Source of the DNA: Coxiella endosymbiont of Amblyomma nuttalli
Lineage (GTDB): Bacteria > Pseudomonadota > Gammaproteobacteria > Coxiellales > Coxiellaceae
Direction: 5' to 3'
Length of the DNA: 64,000 nucleotides
NCBI RefSeq assembly: GCF_018107685.1
Contig: NZ_CP064834.1
Coordinates: forward strand, 186,001 to 250,000
Made by a program: the position numbers and the translations under genes. Below are positions 10,331-22,280 of the stretch, piece after piece (within the stretch, counting starts at the first letter, position 1; every line of letters begins with the position of its first letter). Under the pieces are notes generated by a model. The model saw only the letters and a program-made list of their open reading frames with translations, was not told the DNA's origin and ran no database searches.

Positions 10331-11284
10331 ATGTCAATTAGTGAATTTGAAATTATCGAAAAATATTTTCAGCGACATCAAGATCAATCAGCACGCGTTT
10401 TGGTTGGTATTGGTGATGATACTGCTGTTATAGAAATACCAGAAGAGAAATTAGTAGCGACATCAATGGACACCTTAGTAGAGGGGGTACATTTTCTTGT
10501 TAATACCTTACCAAAAGATCTCGGTCACAAAGTTCTGGCGGTGAACTTAAGTGATTTGGCAGCGATGGGGGCACAGCCAGACATGGCTTTATTAGCGCTC
10601 ACGTTAAAAAAAGTAGATGAAGCATGGCTAAATGAATTTGCTGAGGGTTTTTTTTCGTTGGCTGATAAATATGGTATTGTTTTAATCGGTGGAGATATAA
10701 CAGCAGGAACACTTTCAATCTCCGTTGTTATAAATGGCCTAATTTCTAGAGATGATGTTATCTGTCGCAATGGCGCAAAAGTGCGAGATCTAATTTATGT
10801 TACGGGTACCTTGGGTGATGCGGGACTGGCATTGAGTTTATTGAATCAAGGCGAAAAAATAGACTCATTTTTATTTAACCGATTAAATCGGCCAACACCT
10901 CGTATTGAGGTAGGTCTTGCACTACGAAAAATTGCCAGTGCGGCAATTGATATTTCCGATGGCCTCATTGCAGACCTTGAAAAAATGACTACAGCTAGTC
11001 AAGTTGGTGCTGAAATATATGTTGATCAATTACCTTTATCAAAAAGCTTAAGAGACCGATGTACAATAAAAACTGCGTGTCAATATGCACTTACCTCAGG
11101 AGATGACTACGAACTTTGTTTCACTGTCCCGCCGGAAAGACGTGATCGATTAAAAACAGTTTTTAAGTCACTAGATTGTGAATGGCGGTGTATTGGAGAA
11201 ATTACTATAGGTAAAGGTGTGACAGTGATAGATTCGCAAAACAATCGATTAGCAATAGGGAAAAAAGGTTATGAACATTTTTAA
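10331..11284 (+). CDS. thiL: Thiamine-monophosphate kinase
   Basis: ThiL phosphorylates thiamine monophosphate to thiamine diphosphate, the last step of cofactor synthesis; the cofactor is needed here by SucA. The start is taken at ATG 10331 because the protein then begins MSISEFEII, like other ThiL proteins; an in-frame ATG at 10319 is possible. Visible motifs are GIGDDTAVI, SMDTLVEGVHF, NLSDLAAMGA, the GGDITAG glycine motif, AIDISDGLIADL and LTSGDDYEL. The length of 317 residues is normal. No clear ribosome binding site is seen. It overlaps pgpA by 14 bases, so the pair is probably translationally coupled. Confidence 0.95.
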   Translation: MSISEFEIIEKYFQRHQDQSARVLVGIGDDTAVIEIPEEKLVATSMDTLVEGVHFLVNTLPKDLGHKVLAVNLSDLAAMGAQPDMALLALTLKKVDEAWLNEFAEGFFSLADKYGIVLIGGDITAGTLSISVVINGLISRDDVICRNGAKVRDLIYVTGTLGDAGLALSLLNQGEKIDSFLFNRLNRPTPRIEVGLALRKIASAAIDISDGLIADLEKMTTASQVGAEIYVDQLPLSKSLRDRCTIKTACQYALTSGDDYELCFTVPPERRDRLKTVFKSLDCEWRCIGEITIGKGVTVIDSQNNRLAIGKKGYEHF

Positions 11285-11771
11285 CATTTTTAGTAAAAAA
11301 AATAATGTCCCTCGAAGTATATGGAGGAGCCCTTTGGAATTTATTGCTTGTGGATTTGGTATAGGTGCAATACCATGGGTGCCCGGGACTTTTGGTACAT
11401 TGGTAGGTGTCATCCTTTATTTATTGTTAAGTCGATTATCTTTACTGATTTATTGTGTAGTTACGCTTTTTCTTTTTATTTTAGGCGTTATTATTTCCGA
11501 TATTACCAACCAACGATTTAACACATCAGACCATTCAGCAGTAGTTTGGGATGAAATTGTGGGATTTTTGATTGTAATGATTGCCATTCCCAAAACAGGA
11601 TATTTTATTTTAGCGGGATTTTTTTTATTTCGTATCTTCGATATTTGGAAACCTTGGCCGATACAATTATTAGAAAAAAATCTTAAGGGAGGATTGGGTG
11701 TAATGATCGATGATGTTATTGCCGCTTTATATACATGGATTGTTCTGATGATCAGAGTTTATTTTGCTTAA
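11271..11771 (+). CDS. pgpA: Phosphatidylglycerophosphatase A
   Basis: PgpA dephosphorylates phosphatidylglycerophosphate to phosphatidylglycerol at the inner membrane. The 166-residue protein has the family motif near the N-terminus (FGIGAIPWVPGTFGTL), the DEIVGFLI metal-site motif (about 89-96), the FRIFDIWKPWP segment (about 124-134) and the late GGLGVMIDDVIAALY block. Several hydrophobic helices are evident. The start codon lies inside thiL. It is the last intact gene before 1.9 kb of gene-free DNA. Confidence 0.94.
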   Translation: MNIFNIFSKKNNVPRSIWRSPLEFIACGFGIGAIPWVPGTFGTLVGVILYLLLSRLSLLIYCVVTLFLFILGVIISDITNQRFNTSDHSAVVWDEIVGFLIVMIAIPKTGYFILAGFFLFRIFDIWKPWPIQLLEKNLKGGLGVMIDDVIAALYTWIVLMIRVYFA

Positions 11772-13589
11772 GTCTTTCCAAATGATCGAGTGACATTTGA
11801 TAAAGTAATTATTACAATTAGTTAGATTAAAGGATTTAATGTTGAAAGTGAGAAAGAGTGATTATTTGCAATCAATGAAAGATCCCTTACCTCAGATAAA
11901 TACCTAGAATCAACATAAATTTCTATCTCTAACCAAGGATTTTCTGAGATTAAACTCTATATTAAAGATATCATGCACTTGTTATTATCACCTAGTGCAG
12001 TTGAACATAACGAGTCTTAGAGGTTTGTGTCCGTCATCGATTATAAATAATGATGGGCTATGAGCCGATTGTGAAATTACCCATGCAGGAGTAATCTATA
12101 AGATGGAAGAAGCGGAAAAGCCATTAGAAGAGCTGCTCTGAATTAAAAAACAAAAAGCTATTTGCGCTCATGAAGTAGAATCGTATCACTTTTTGGAAAG
12201 AACCCAACCTATAGTAGTTTGTGATATTTAAGATACAATAGAGTAATTGTGAACACATTCAACGAAATACTGCGCGTTGATTATCAAATCGGAACAGGTA
12301 GTATACAACTTAAAAAGGATTATTTTCCAGAGCTGTATTTCTAGTTTCATCAGTAGGTAATTAAAATATCGTTGCGTTTTCCAACGACATCAAATATTTC
12401 TTAATGAGATTTTACATCACTTTTACTTGAGAGTCTTGAATCTCAATTTTAAATGATAACTAAAGACTATCACATGAAGGAGATTATCTTTGTCCTTATT
12501 CTCTTCTAGTAATGTCTTAGCCAGTATTGTTCATCACCAATTATTTTCGGCATATTTAAATGAACTGCTGTACCATTATTTATAGACCCCTCACCCATAA
12601 GCGCGCGTTCTGCGCTCGCTGAAATACACGAAAGCATTTAGTGAATTATGGTGTGTTGTGGATGGTGGGTAAATAATCCTGGCTATATGATGGGAGTGAT
12701 TCTTGTATTTTCTTCATAATCAATGTGTCATTGTATAGATGAGGTGGTTTATGGTTTGGACTAAAATAGGGTCGATTTTTATACATAAAGTATGCTCTAA
12801 TTCATATATTGACGTGGATGCATGCAAGGCTAACTAATTGAATAATTTATAGTTAAATAATTATAACTCATCTAACTCATCACCACGAGATTTAAGGCAT
12901 TCGGCTTATTCAGTTATGTCATCTAATTCTTCGTATTCCGGCTTAGTAGTAATACATAAGTGTATCATCAATAAACGCAGATCAGGCCTATTAATTAAGA
13001 GTAGCATCATGAAAAATGTGCACCTGATAAAATCTCTACTGTTCGGCAACGCGATATTAATACTGGTATATTTTTGTTTATTTCTCTCTAGCAGATTTTT
13101 TAATCTTAATGAGTAAGCTTTACTATAAGGTCAAAAATAACGAAAATAATGGATTTTCATGTAATTGCGTTTATAGGCTAGTTGGTCAATAAGATAACCA
13201 CAAAGGATGCCTTTCCATAAATTAATGAGGCAAGTTCAATTCATGTGCAGTTGTGGAGTAGATAGTAAATTCAGTAGATTGGTAGTCAAAGAATTTTCAC
13301 TTTAATATATGTTCATTTGCGCGCTCCTAATATTCCATATATTCATACCGTTTTTCAAAGAATGACTAATTTTAATTAACTTCAATTCATTAAGTTGCAT
13401 TAAGTTTAGATTGCTAGAATTTCACTAATTTAAAATCAGCTCTTCTTACGAAAATTCCTCTTTATCAGATTTCTAACTTGACTTTTACTTCAAGTTTTTG
13501 ATTAGATCAGTGAACACACAGCCTTTAAAAGGTTTACTTTTTATCTTTCGATTTGTACCGAAATCAAGTTAGTAAGTGAAAGTTTTTAT
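11772..13589. other. Gene-free DNA between pgpA and the sdh promoter
   Basis: No gene could be supported. Plus-strand fragments near 11838-12260 read like a broken protein (for example KPLEELL and ICAHEVESYHFLERTQPIVVCD, interrupted by stops) but I cannot name it. A frame at 12916-13116 (66 codons with a hydrophobic segment) has no recognisable features. In many gammaproteobacteria gltA lies near sdhC. I searched both strands for citrate synthase motifs by eye and saw none. Confidence 0.55.
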
Positions 13590-13623
13590 TTGTATTTTGC
13601 TGACAATGTCGCTATAATATAAT
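13590..13623 (+). promoter_or_regulatory. Putative promoter of the sdhCDAB-suc genes
   Basis: Two overlapping TATAAT hexamers (13613-13618 and 13618-13623) lie about 75 bases before sdhC. The first has TTGTAT (13590-13595) exactly 17 bases upstream as a weak -35. This is a plausible sigma-70 promoter for the TCA block; the perfect -10 is the main support. Confidence 0.5.
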
Positions 13624-13698
13624 GGAGTGTGTACATTGTAGTATGGGCGTTGTATATTGCCTTCTCAATTTAAAATCGTTTAGATCGGGTGAGAGATA

Positions 13699-14076
13699 AT
13701 GCCTGCTGATAGGCCCGTTAATCTTGATTTGACTAAAGTTCATTTTCCGCCCGCGGCGATTGTCTCAATTTGTCATCGCATTTCAGGAGTTCTTCTTTTT
13801 TTATTTTTGCCTTTGATGTTTTATCTTTTACGCCAGGTGATGCTGTCACAAGCCACTTTTTTTCATGTACAACAATTAATTAACGATAATCAATGGTTGA
13901 AAGTAGCGGTATGGCTTATGTTGGTTTCGATCATATTCCATTTGCTCGCAGGAATACGACATTTAATGATGGATTTAGGTTTTTTGGAATCAGTTCGTGA
14001 GGGGCGGATTAGTGCATATATAGTTTTTGTGCTTTTGTTAATTTCGATCATTTTAACAGGAATATGGATATGGTAG
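13699..14076 (+). CDS. sdhC: Succinate dehydrogenase cytochrome b556 subunit
   Basis: SdhC is one of two membrane anchors of complex II; with SdhD it binds heme b and ubiquinone. The 125-residue protein has the N-terminal RPVNLDL...HFPPAAIVSI..HRISG signature, three hydrophobic helices (about 28-48, 68-90 and 103-124) and HLLAGIRHLMMD, which carries the heme-ligand histidine region. ATG 13699 follows GAGAG. The 3' end overlaps sdhD by 13 bases. Length is typical (about 125-130). Confidence 0.95.
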   Translation: MPADRPVNLDLTKVHFPPAAIVSICHRISGVLLFLFLPLMFYLLRQVMLSQATFFHVQQLINDNQWLKVAVWLMLVSIIFHLLAGIRHLMMDLGFLESVREGRISAYIVFVLLLISIILTGIWIW

Positions 14077-14411
14077 ATCGAATAAGTCGTCTAGGCTATC
14101 AGAGCTGGTTCATTCAACGAATGACGGCACTGTTGAGCGGTATTTATGGGGTTTTCATCGTTGTTTTTTTGTGGGTGTATCATCCAATCTCTTATCTTCA
14201 GTGGCATGCTCTATTTGATCATTGGTTAGTAAAGATAATGACCTTGATTGTTATTTTTAATGTATTGTTGCATGCATGGATTGGGTTGTGGACCATCTTT
14301 ACAGATTATGTGAAAAATAAATTTATGCGACTAGTTTTTCAGACAGTCATTTGTCTGTTATTGATAGCTTATTTTATTTGGGCTATCGAATTTTTTTGGA
14401 TAGCGTGTTGA
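14064..14411 (+). CDS. sdhD: Succinate dehydrogenase membrane anchor subunit
   Basis: SdhD is the second hydrophobic anchor of complex II. The 115-residue product contains three membrane helices, the WFIQRMTALLSG motif near the quinone site, and HAWIGLWTIFTDYVK, matching the conserved segment that supplies the other heme-ligand region in the family. The start lies within sdhC, and sdhA begins 13 bases after the stop. Normal length, no defect visible. Confidence 0.94.
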   Translation: MDMVDRISRLGYQSWFIQRMTALLSGIYGVFIVVFLWVYHPISYLQWHALFDHWLVKIMTLIVIFNVLLHAWIGLWTIFTDYVKNKFMRLVFQTVICLLLIAYFIWAIEFFWIAC

Positions 14412-14424
14412 GAATTAATTAGTC

Positions 14425-16188
14425 ATGACTTCTATTAAAGTTAAAAAATATGATGCGGTGATTGTCGGCGCAGGAGGCGCTGGTTTGCGCGCTGCATTGG
14501 AGATGGCACAGCTACATCAATATAAAGTTGCCGTCATTTCTAAGGTATTCCCAACGCGATCGCATACAGTTTCCGCTCAAGGTGGTATAGCAGCAGCTTT
14601 AGGGAATGTAGTATCTGATAAACCCGAATGGCATATGTATGATACGGTAAGAGGATCAGACTACTTAGGTGACCAAGATGCCATCCAATACTTGTGTGAA
14701 CAAGCGCCGCTTTCTGTCTATGAATTAGAGCACTATGGATTGCCTTTTTCACGTTTAAATAATGGACGTATTTATCAACGTGCTTTTGGGGGTCATACAC
14801 GGGATTTTGGTAAAGAAATAGCATATCGGACTTGTGCTTGTGCTGATCGGACAGGACATGCAGTTTTGCACACCCTATATCAAAAAAATATCGAAGCGGG
14901 TACGCATTTTTATGATGAATGGTATAGTATCGATTTAGTAAGAGGTGCTCAAGGGGGTATTGCTGGAATTGTCGCGATGAGTATGGAACTCAGTGGACTT
15001 ATCTTTTTTAAATCGCGCGCGACAATTTTTGCAACAGGTGGTGCTGGCCGTATTTATCAGACAACAAGTAATGCGTATACTAGCACAGGTGACGGTATCG
15101 GGATGATTTTACGTGCTGGATTACCGGTACAAGATATGGAATTTTGGCAATTTCATCCGACAGGGATTTATGGTGTGGGCTGTTTAATAACCGAAGGTGC
15201 GCGAGGTGAAGGTGGTTATCTTGTTAATAAAGATGGCGAGCGTTTCATGGAACGTTATTCCCCTCATCTAAAGGACTTGGATTGTCGTGATGTGGTTGCA
15301 CGCTCTATTTTAGAAGAGGTAATGCTTGGAAATGGTGTTGGCCAAAAAAAAGATCATGTCTTATTAAAATTAGATCATTTAGGAGAAAAAATATTGCATG
15401 AGCGATTACCGGGGATTGTTGAGTTATCGGCTACATTTGCAAATGTAGATGTTACCAAAGAGCCTATTCCTGTATTACCCACTTGTCATTATATGATGGG
15501 AGGCATTCCCACTACGCTTCATGGACAAGTATTAACTGTAGACCAAAATGGTGATGATCAAATTGTGAAAGGCATGTTTGCGGCAGGAGAATGTGCTTGC
15601 GTTTCTGTGCACGGTGCTAATCGACTTGGTACGAATTCCTTACTGGATTTATTGGTTTTTGGTCGTGCTGTCGGATTGTTTTTACAAGAAGCACTTAAAT
15701 CGGAGTTATCCTATCATATTGAAAATATCGATGACATCGATGCTGCTGTTGCGCGTATACAGCGGTGGGAAAATCCAGAAAACGATGAAAATCCGGTGAC
15801 TATTAAATATGAGATGGCAAAGGTTATGTCTGAAGATTTTGGTGTCTTTCGAGATGCAAGACAAATGGAAAAAGGACTAAAACGGCTGGAAAAGTTAAAA
15901 GAACAATTACAGCGCGCAAAATTAGTGGATACTAGTCGTACATTTAACAACGCTCGAATAGAAATGCTAGAGCTAGATAATTTGATGGAAGTATCTTATG
16001 CAACAGCTGTTTCCGCACGACAACGCACCGAAAGTCGCGGTGCACATGCTCGTTATGATTACAGAGAACGCGACGATGTGAATTGGTTAAAACATACTAT
16101 CTATTTTCGTGATGGACGTATTGCTTATCGCCCGGTCAGTATGAAGCCGAAAGGAATGAAACCATTTCCGCCTAAACCGAGAGATTGA
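14425..16188 (+). CDS. sdhA: Succinate dehydrogenase flavoprotein subunit
   Basis: SdhA oxidises succinate to fumarate using covalently bound FAD. The 587-residue protein shows the dinucleotide-binding [12 protein letters not shown] motif (about 14-25), [10 protein letters not shown] with the FAD-linking histidine near residue 47, the HTRDFGKE segment, and the catalytic region [41 protein letters not shown] is the C-terminal FAD-contact motif. It lies between sdhD and sdhB with spacers of 13 and 4 bases. All expected motifs are present and full length is kept. Confidence 0.97.
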   Translation: MTSIKVKKYDAVIVGAGGAGLRAALEMAQLHQYKVAVISKVFPTRSHTVSAQGGIAAALGNVVSDKPEWHMYDTVRGSDYLGDQDAIQYLCEQAPLSVYELEHYGLPFSRLNNGRIYQRAFGGHTRDFGKEIAYRTCACADRTGHAVLHTLYQKNIEAGTHFYDEWYSIDLVRGAQGGIAGIVAMSMELSGLIFFKSRATIFATGGAGRIYQTTSNAYTSTGDGIGMILRAGLPVQDMEFWQFHPTGIYGVGCLITEGARGEGGYLVNKDGERFMERYSPHLKDLDCRDVVARSILEEVMLGNGVGQKKDHVLLKLDHLGEKILHERLPGIVELSATFANVDVTKEPIPVLPTCHYMMGGIPTTLHGQVLTVDQNGDDQIVKGMFAAGECACVSVHGANRLGTNSLLDLLVFGRAVGLFLQEALKSELSYHIENIDDIDAAVARIQRWENPENDENPVTIKYEMAKVMSEDFGVFRDARQMEKGLKRLEKLKEQLQRAKLVDTSRTFNNARIEMLELDNLMEVSYATAVSARQRTESRGAHARYDYRERDDVNWLKHTIYFRDGRIAYRPVSMKPKGMKPFPPKPRD

Positions 16189-16192
16189 TGGC

Positions 16193-16921
16193 ATGAGCAT
16201 CAAGAAACGAGTCATGACTTTTTCAATAGTGCGTTTTAATCCGGAAATGGATAGGAAACCCTATACGCAAGATTTTGAATTAGATGTTTTTACAATTCAT
16301 GGAAAAATGTTACTAAACGCGTTAGAAGCCATTCGTGAGAAACACCCTGATATCGGATTTCGTCGTTCTTGCGGTGAAGGTGTTTGTGGATCTGATGGCA
16401 TGAATATTAATGGTCAAAATGGTTTGGCGTGTGTAACACAATTAAAAAATTTGCCAGATTATGTTGTCGTGCGACCGTTGCCTGGTTTTCCGATTATTCG
16501 CGATTTAATTGTGGATATGGAGCAATTTTATGCACAATATAAAAAGGTAAAACCGTATCTTTTAAATAATCAAAAATCGCCACAAAAAGAACGGTTGCAA
16601 TCACCTGCCAATCGAGCAAAGTTAAATGGGTTATATGAGTGTATTTTATGTGCGTGTTGTTCTTCTTCATGTCCATCCTACTGGTGGAATTCCGACAAAT
16701 TTATTGGACCAGCTGGTCTATTATGGTCATATCGTTTTATTACCGATAGTCGTGATACAAACACAAGAGCACGATTAGATGCCATGAAAGATCCTTACAG
16801 CGTTTTCCGTTGTCGCACTATTATGAGTTGCGCGACTGTTTGTCCAAAAGGTCTCAATCCAGCAAAAGCAATTCGTAAAATTCGGACTGAGATGCTACGT
16901 AAATCAGCAAGTAGAGAATAG
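16193..16921 (+). CDS. sdhB: Succinate dehydrogenase iron-sulfur subunit
   Basis: SdhB carries electrons from FAD to ubiquinone through three iron-sulfur clusters. The [2Fe-2S] ligands are in SCGEGVCGSDGMN and a later cysteine in NGLACV. The [4Fe-4S] and [3Fe-4S] ligands are in CILCACCSSSCPSYWW and the later CRTIMSCATVCPKGLNP. ATG 16193 gives 242 residues; an in-frame ATG at 16214 would give 235, nearer the E. coli protein (238). The gene closes the sdh set, and sucA follows after 11 bases, implying one transcript for complex II and the 2-oxoglutarate dehydrogenase complex. Confidence 0.96.
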   Translation: MSIKKRVMTFSIVRFNPEMDRKPYTQDFELDVFTIHGKMLLNALEAIREKHPDIGFRRSCGEGVCGSDGMNINGQNGLACVTQLKNLPDYVVVRPLPGFPIIRDLIVDMEQFYAQYKKVKPYLLNNQKSPQKERLQSPANRAKLNGLYECILCACCSSSCPSYWWNSDKFIGPAGLLWSYRFITDSRDTNTRARLDAMKDPYSVFRCRTIMSCATVCPKGLNPAKAIRKIRTEMLRKSASRE

Positions 16922-16932
16922 CCATCAAATTT

Positions 16933-19755
16933 ATGCAAAAATTAACACCAATGGAACAGTTTCAACAAACTTCGTATCTAGTGGACAACAATGTTGACTA
17001 TATAGAAACTCTTTACGAGAATTTTCTCGAAGACCCCAATAACGTTGATAAAGAATGGCGGCATTATTTTCAATCACTACTTAATAGTGGTATATCGACA
17101 GATGACATTGCGTATGCGGTTATTCAGGATCCATATTTACAATTAACTCAACGCACCACACTGCCATTAATCACACCCTCTGCAAAACAACAGGCAGGTG
17201 TTAGTTTATTAATTGAAGCTTATCGCCGTTTTGGTCATTTGAATGCAAAAATAAACCCCCTCGGCAATGATCGACCGATTGATTCTCGTTTAAAACTTAG
17301 TCACCATGGTTTATCAGAATCTGATTTCGATAAAATCTTCTCAACTGATGGCTTAATGGATAAACCACAAGCTACCTTAAAAGAAATTTATATGTGTTTG
17401 CGAGAAATTTATTGCGGTTCTATTGGAATGCAATACAGTACGATTTTGGATGAGCATGAATGCCATTGGCTGCAAGATTATGTGGAACATAGATTACCAT
17501 TACTTGGATTTGATAAAGAAATTAAACGAAATATTTTGCAACAACTGATCGCGGCAGAAACGCTGGAGAAGTATTTGGATACTAAATACGTTGCACAAGT
17601 ACGTTATTCTTTAGAAGGCAGTGATAGTTTAATTCCATTACTTTATGAGCTAATTAAGCGCGCTAAACATAAGGGACTAGAAGAAATCATTATTTGTATG
17701 GCACATCGAGGACGTATCAATGTATTGTTAAATATTATGGGCCAATCGGTTGTTGAATTATTTCAAGGAGTTGAAGGTAAGCATGACCACGATCTAACGT
17801 CTGGCGACGTAAAATATCATCGAGGTTATTCGCGAGACATAAAAACAAACGAAGGTCCTATTCATGTATCCTTGGCGTTTAATCCTTCTCATCTAGAATT
17901 TATTGGTCCTGTAGTGATGGGTTCCGTGCGTGCACGTCAAGAAAGACAAAATAGACAAAATCACGATTATGCTATGGCAGTTATGATTCATGGTGATGCT
18001 TCCTTTTCTGGTGAAGGCATTGTAATGGAAACGCTTGGTATGTCTCAGACACGTGCCTACAATGTTGGCGGTACAATCCATATTATTTTAAATAATCAAA
18101 TAGGCTTTACAACAAGCAATCCTAATGATGCACGTTCATCAATGTATTGTTCTGACGTCGCAAAAATGCTGGATTCACCCATATTCCATGTAAATGGAGA
18201 TGATCCTGAAGCTGTAATTGTTGTGATACAATTGGCGCTTGATTATCGAATGACTTTTCACAAAGATGTATTTATCGATCTTGTTTGCTATCGCCGTCGT
18301 GGTCATCAGGAAGTGGACGATCCTGTCCCAACACAACCATTGATGTATAAAAGCATTCGTGAACATCCTACCACTCGTGTGTTATATGCTAACTTACTGA
18401 TTAATCAAAAAATCTGTACGGATACGGAAGTCGATCAATGGATCGCAAATTATCGTGATCGTCTCGATCAAGAATCTCAACTGCCGGAAATCCTTTCTGA
18501 AGGATTGTCAGCGCATTATGCTACTAACTGGGCGACTTTTCTAGGGCAGACATGTGATACAGTAATTGATACGAGTGTCTCTTTAGAAAAATTAAAAACG
18601 ATTGGAAAAAAGTTTTTTACTTTACCGAAAACCATAAATCCTCATCGTAAAATTGCTGAACTGTATCATATGCGCCTTGAAATGGTTAAAGGAGAAACGC
18701 CAATAGATTGGGGATTTGCTGAAATGATGGCTTATTCAGCTTTATTGGAAGAAGGTTATCTAGTGCGTCTGGTGGGACAGGATTCTCGTCGAGGTACGTT
18801 TTTTCATCGTCATGCCACTGTGTTTGATCAGCACACTGGAAAAGAATATGTACCTTTAAAATACTTAAATAATAAACAAACAAGATTTTATAATTATGAT
18901 TCACTGCTATGTGAAAATGGTGCTTTAGGATTTGAGTATGGTTACTCAACCTCAGCTCCTAATGCGCTCATTATTTGGGAAGCGCAATTTGGTGATTTTG
19001 CTAATGTGGCTCAGGTTATTATCGATCAATTCATTAGTTCAGGATACCAAAAATGGAAGCGTTTATCAGGATTGGTCATGTTTTTGCCTCATGGTTATGA
19101 GGGTAAAGGGCCTGAACATTCATCCGCTCGTTTAGAGCGATATTTGCAATTATGTGCGCAAAATAATATACAAGTTTGTACGCCTACGACACCTGCACAG
19201 ATTTTTCATCTGTTGAGACGTCAGGTATTGCGTCCCTGTCGCAAGCCATTAATTGTGATGACACCGAAAAGTCTGTTACGCAATAAGTTGGCTGTATCAT
19301 CATTAGATGATTTAGCACATGGCCAATTAAGATTACTAATTCCAGGAAATGATAAACACAAGGCAGAAAAAATTAAACGTATTGTGTTGTGCAGTGGTAA
19401 AGTGTACTACGATTTACTGATCCAACATCGTAAATATAGGCAAAATTACATTGCCCTGATTCGTATTGAACAACTCTATCCGTTTCCCTATGATGAGCTA
19501 AAAGCAGAATTAAAAAAGTATTTAAATGCGAAACAGATTATCTGGTGCCAGGAAGAACCTAAAAATCAAGGAGCTTGGTTTTACACGTACCACCGATTGA
19601 TGAAATGTATACGGGAAGATCAGATGTTAGAATATGTAGGGCGACCCGCTTCGGCAGCACCATCGGTAGGTTGTACAGCGATGTTCTTAAAATTACAAAA
19701 GCAATTAATTAATCAAGCGTTAGCTCTTGAAGAGGAAATCCAAAATGATGATTGA
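16933..19755 (+). CDS. sucA: 2-oxoglutarate dehydrogenase E1 component
   Basis: SucA is the thiamine-diphosphate-dependent decarboxylase of the 2-oxoglutarate dehydrogenase complex. The 940-residue protein is close to the E. coli length (933). It has the N-terminal E2-binding segment ([20 protein letters not shown]), [10 protein letters not shown], the ThDP motif [18 protein letters not shown] with NNQIGFTT, and the C-terminal transketolase-like half ([35 protein letters not shown]). ThiL upstream makes its cofactor. The 3' end overlaps sucB by 11 bases. No lpd (E3) gene is in the window. Confidence 0.97.
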   Translation: MQKLTPMEQFQQTSYLVDNNVDYIETLYENFLEDPNNVDKEWRHYFQSLLNSGISTDDIAYAVIQDPYLQLTQRTTLPLITPSAKQQAGVSLLIEAYRRFGHLNAKINPLGNDRPIDSRLKLSHHGLSESDFDKIFSTDGLMDKPQATLKEIYMCLREIYCGSIGMQYSTILDEHECHWLQDYVEHRLPLLGFDKEIKRNILQQLIAAETLEKYLDTKYVAQVRYSLEGSDSLIPLLYELIKRAKHKGLEEIIICMAHRGRINVLLNIMGQSVVELFQGVEGKHDHDLTSGDVKYHRGYSRDIKTNEGPIHVSLAFNPSHLEFIGPVVMGSVRARQERQNRQNHDYAMAVMIHGDASFSGEGIVMETLGMSQTRAYNVGGTIHIILNNQIGFTTSNPNDARSSMYCSDVAKMLDSPIFHVNGDDPEAVIVVIQLALDYRMTFHKDVFIDLVCYRRRGHQEVDDPVPTQPLMYKSIREHPTTRVLYANLLINQKICTDTEVDQWIANYRDRLDQESQLPEILSEGLSAHYATNWATFLGQTCDTVIDTSVSLEKLKTIGKKFFTLPKTINPHRKIAELYHMRLEMVKGETPIDWGFAEMMAYSALLEEGYLVRLVGQDSRRGTFFHRHATVFDQHTGKEYVPLKYLNNKQTRFYNYDSLLCENGALGFEYGYSTSAPNALIIWEAQFGDFANVAQVIIDQFISSGYQKWKRLSGLVMFLPHGYEGKGPEHSSARLERYLQLCAQNNIQVCTPTTPAQIFHLLRRQVLRPCRKPLIVMTPKSLLRNKLAVSSLDDLAHGQLRLLIPGNDKHKAEKIKRIVLCSGKVYYDLLIQHRKYRQNYIALIRIEQLYPFPYDELKAELKKYLNAKQIIWCQEEPKNQGAWFYTYHRLMKCIREDQMLEYVGRPASAAPSVGCTAMFLKLQKQLINQALALEEEIQNDD

Positions 19756-20875
19756 AATTAAAGTACCTACACTTCCTGAATCGGTCAGTGACGCTACAAT
19801 AGCCAAATGGTACAAAAAAAAGGGTGATTTTGTTGCTCGTGACGACAATCTCGTTGATTTAGAGACAGATAAAGTTATGCTTGAAGTGCTTGCACCAAAG
19901 AATGGTCTTATTGAGGAAATTAAAGTTAAAGAGGGCGAAATAGTTAAAACCAATCAATTGTTGGTTTTGTTAAAAGAAGTAAAAGGAAAAATTGACGAAG
20001 AATTTAGTCCAGCCGTTCGTCGATTGGTGGCTGAAAAAGAAATTGATGTTGCTAAAATTGAAGGCAGTGGAAGAAATGGTCGTCTTACCAAAAAGGATGT
20101 AAAAGATTATTTAGAGACACAATCAGAGGCACAAAAAGAAAAATCGATTAAGAAAGAAGTTACTACAGGGGGCGCAAGAACTGAAAGACGCGTTTCTCTT
20201 TCTCACATTCGACAACGTATCGCGAAACGACTAGTACAAGTGCAACATGAAGCAGCGTTACTGACGACCTTTAACGAAATTAACATGAAATCAGTTATGG
20301 ATTTGCGCGAAAAATATCGCAATAGGTTTGAAAAGAAATTCAATGTTCGGTTGGGATTCATGTCATTTTTTACAAAAGCGGCCATTGAAGCTTTAAAACA
20401 ATTTCCGATGGTAAATGCTTCCATTGATGGTAGCGATATTATTTATCATAATTATTATGATATTGGCATTGCCATTGGTACAAAACGAGGATTAGTTGTG
20501 CCTATCCTTAGAAACGCTGAAAATATGAGCATGGCGGAGATTGAAAAACAGATTTGTGAATTTGCATCACGTGCCCAAGAAGGACACTTAACTATTGATG
20601 AGTTAACTGGCGGTACATTTACTATAACTAATGGAGGCACCTACGGTTCGTTATTATCAACGCCGATTATTAATCCGCCACAAACAGCTATTTTAGGCAC
20701 GCATAAAATCGTCGAGCGTCCTATAGCTGAAAATGGTGAAATTGTTGTTCGACCAATTATGATGGTGGCCGTATCTTATGACCACCGAGTAATTGACGGT
20801 CGTGAGGCCATCTTATTTTTAGTTACTATTAAAGAAATTTTGGAAGATCCTGTACGAATGTTGTTAGGGTTTTAA
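19745..20875 (+). CDS. sucB: 2-oxoglutarate dehydrogenase E2 (dihydrolipoyl succinyltransferase)
   Basis: SucB transfers the succinyl group from lipoamide to CoA and forms the core of the complex. The start is set at ATG 19745 ([13 protein letters not shown]), where the lipoyl domain begins, about ten bases after AGAGGA inside sucA. The lipoyl lysine is in DLETDKVML (K43). A peripheral-subunit-binding domain lies around residues 87-122 ([25 protein letters not shown]). The acyltransferase domain ends with [12 protein letters not shown], carrying the catalytic HxxxDG. The 376 residues are shorter than E. coli (405) because the interdomain linkers are compact. Confidence 0.96.
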   Translation: MMIEIKVPTLPESVSDATIAKWYKKKGDFVARDDNLVDLETDKVMLEVLAPKNGLIEEIKVKEGEIVKTNQLLVLLKEVKGKIDEEFSPAVRRLVAEKEIDVAKIEGSGRNGRLTKKDVKDYLETQSEAQKEKSIKKEVTTGGARTERRVSLSHIRQRIAKRLVQVQHEAALLTTFNEINMKSVMDLREKYRNRFEKKFNVRLGFMSFFTKAAIEALKQFPMVNASIDGSDIIYHNYYDIGIAIGTKRGLVVPILRNAENMSMAEIEKQICEFASRAQEGHLTIDELTGGTFTITNGGTYGSLLSTPIINPPQTAILGTHKIVERPIAENGEIVVRPIMMVAVSYDHRVIDGREAILFLVTIKEILEDPVRMLLGF

Positions 20876-21110
20876 ACAACATCCTACGGCTTATCGTAAT
20901 CTACGCAGTCTAGGCGAAAGGGTGAGTGATGAAAAAAGTTGTCCCCTTCACTATCCCTAAAAGACCGCGAAGGTAACATGAAAAGATGTACATAATATCT
21001 CATTAAATAACCCTGCAGAAGACGGGACTTCGTCCTAAATCTCTGATTTTGGAGAGAGATACGAGGAGGCTATGAATTATAAGGCTTTATATTCACAATA
21101 AAGGAGCAAA
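20876..21110 (+). other. Intercistronic spacer between sucB and sucC
   Basis: This is the only long spacer (235 bases) inside the otherwise tight sdh-suc array. It holds no gene but can fold: GGGTGAGTGA near 20920 faces TCACTATCCC about 30 bases later with two mismatches, and ATCTCT faces AGAGAT near 21038-21060. No T-tract follows, so these are not clear terminators; they may affect mRNA stability or sucCD expression. Confidence 0.45.
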
Positions 21111-22280
21111 ATGAACTTACATGAGTACCAGTCAAAACACCTATTAAAAAAATATGCTATCCCTGTGCCTAAGGGTGAAGTGGTTTTTAATCTTGATGCT
21201 GCTATTGATGTAGCTAGAAAGATTGGCGGTGACCGTTGGGTGGTCAAAGCGCAGGTACATGCCGGTGGTCGGGGAAAAGCAGGTGGTGTGCGCTTAGTGA
21301 AAGGAAAAGAAGAATTAAAAGAAGCGGTTAATGCTTTATTAGGTAAACGATTAGTAACTTCTCAAACAGATAAACATGGGCAGCCAGTCAATCAAGTGCT
21401 TATTGAAAAAACTTCCAATATTGTCAGTGAATTTTATTTAGGTGCTGTTATAGATTGTGTATCCCAGCGTATTATTTTTATGGTTTCAAGCGAAGGTGGT
21501 ATTGAAATTGAGCAAGTAGCTACAGAGTCACCAGAAAAAATATTGAAAATCATCATAGATCCTTCTATTGGATTACAACCTTTTCAATGCCGTAAATTAT
21601 TTTTTAGTCTACATTTAGACCCTAAATACATGCATGATTTCACTACTATTTTAATGAGTTTATACCGATTGTTTATCGAACGAGATTTGAATTTATTAGA
21701 AATTAATCCGTTGATTATTACAGATACTGGTAAATTGATTTGCTTGGATGCAAAATTAAATGTTGATGATAACGCACTTTATCGTCAGGCTGAATTGCAC
21801 GAAATGTACGATACCAGTCAGGAAAATAAATATGAAACGCTGGCACAGCAATGGGCATTAAGCTATATCAAACTGGATGGTAATATTGGTTGTATGGTTA
21901 ACGGTGCAGGCCTTGCCATGGCTACGATGGATCTCATTAAATTAGTGGGTGGTGAGCCAGCTAATTTTCTTGATGTAGGTGGAAACGCTACGAAAGAACG
22001 CGTAGCGGAAGCCTTTAAGATCATTGTATCAGATAAAAACATTAAAGGAATTTTAGTCAATATTTTTGGTGGCATTGTTCGGTGCGACCTAATTGCCGAT
22101 GGTATTGTTAGTGCTATGAAAGAAGTAGGCGTTGATGTACCTGTTGTGGTTCGTCTAGAAGGTAACAATGCGCAATTAGGTACGAAAAAACTCATAGGTA
22201 GCAGTATGAATATTATTGCTGCAAAAAATTTTGTTGATGCAGCAGAACGAATCGTCAATCAAGTAAAGGCGACAACATAA
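21111..22280 (+). CDS. sucC: Succinyl-CoA synthetase beta subunit
   Basis: SucC binds the nucleotide and, with SucD, converts succinyl-CoA to succinate with ATP or GTP formation. The 389-residue ATP-grasp protein begins MNLHEYQSK at ATG 21111 after AAGGAG. It shows [16 protein letters not shown] (about 44-59), the metal-binding LLEINPLI, and the C-terminal [18 protein letters not shown]. The stop TAA shares one base with the sucD start. Length equals the usual 388 or so. Confidence 0.97.
   Translation: MNLHEYQSKHLLKKYAIPVPKGEVVFNLDAAIDVARKIGGDRWVVKAQVHAGGRGKAGGVRLVKGKEELKEAVNALLGKRLVTSQTDKHGQPVNQVLIEKTSNIVSEFYLGAVIDCVSQRIIFMVSSEGGIEIEQVATESPEKILKIIIDPSIGLQPFQCRKLFFSLHLDPKYMHDFTTILMSLYRLFIERDLNLLEINPLIITDTGKLICLDAKLNVDDNALYRQAELHEMYDTSQENKYETLAQQWALSYIKLDGNIGCMVNGAGLAMATMDLIKLVGGEPANFLDVGGNATKERVAEAFKIIVSDKNIKGILVNIFGGIVRCDLIADGIVSAMKEVGVDVPVVVRLEGNNAQLGTKKLIGSSMNIIAAKNFVDAAERIVNQVKATT

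Noticed and set aside
12600-12700. Plus-strand fragment with HP-ARVLRSL, resembling part of an ABC transporter ATPase
   Set aside because: The similarity covers fewer than ten residues with a stop inside and no Walker motifs nearby.
21863-22258. 131-codon open frame on the minus strand
   Set aside because: It lies wholly inside sucC, whose frame has all family motifs; the antisense frame is a shadow with unlikely composition. The same applies to antisense frames inside infB, tsf, sucA and others.
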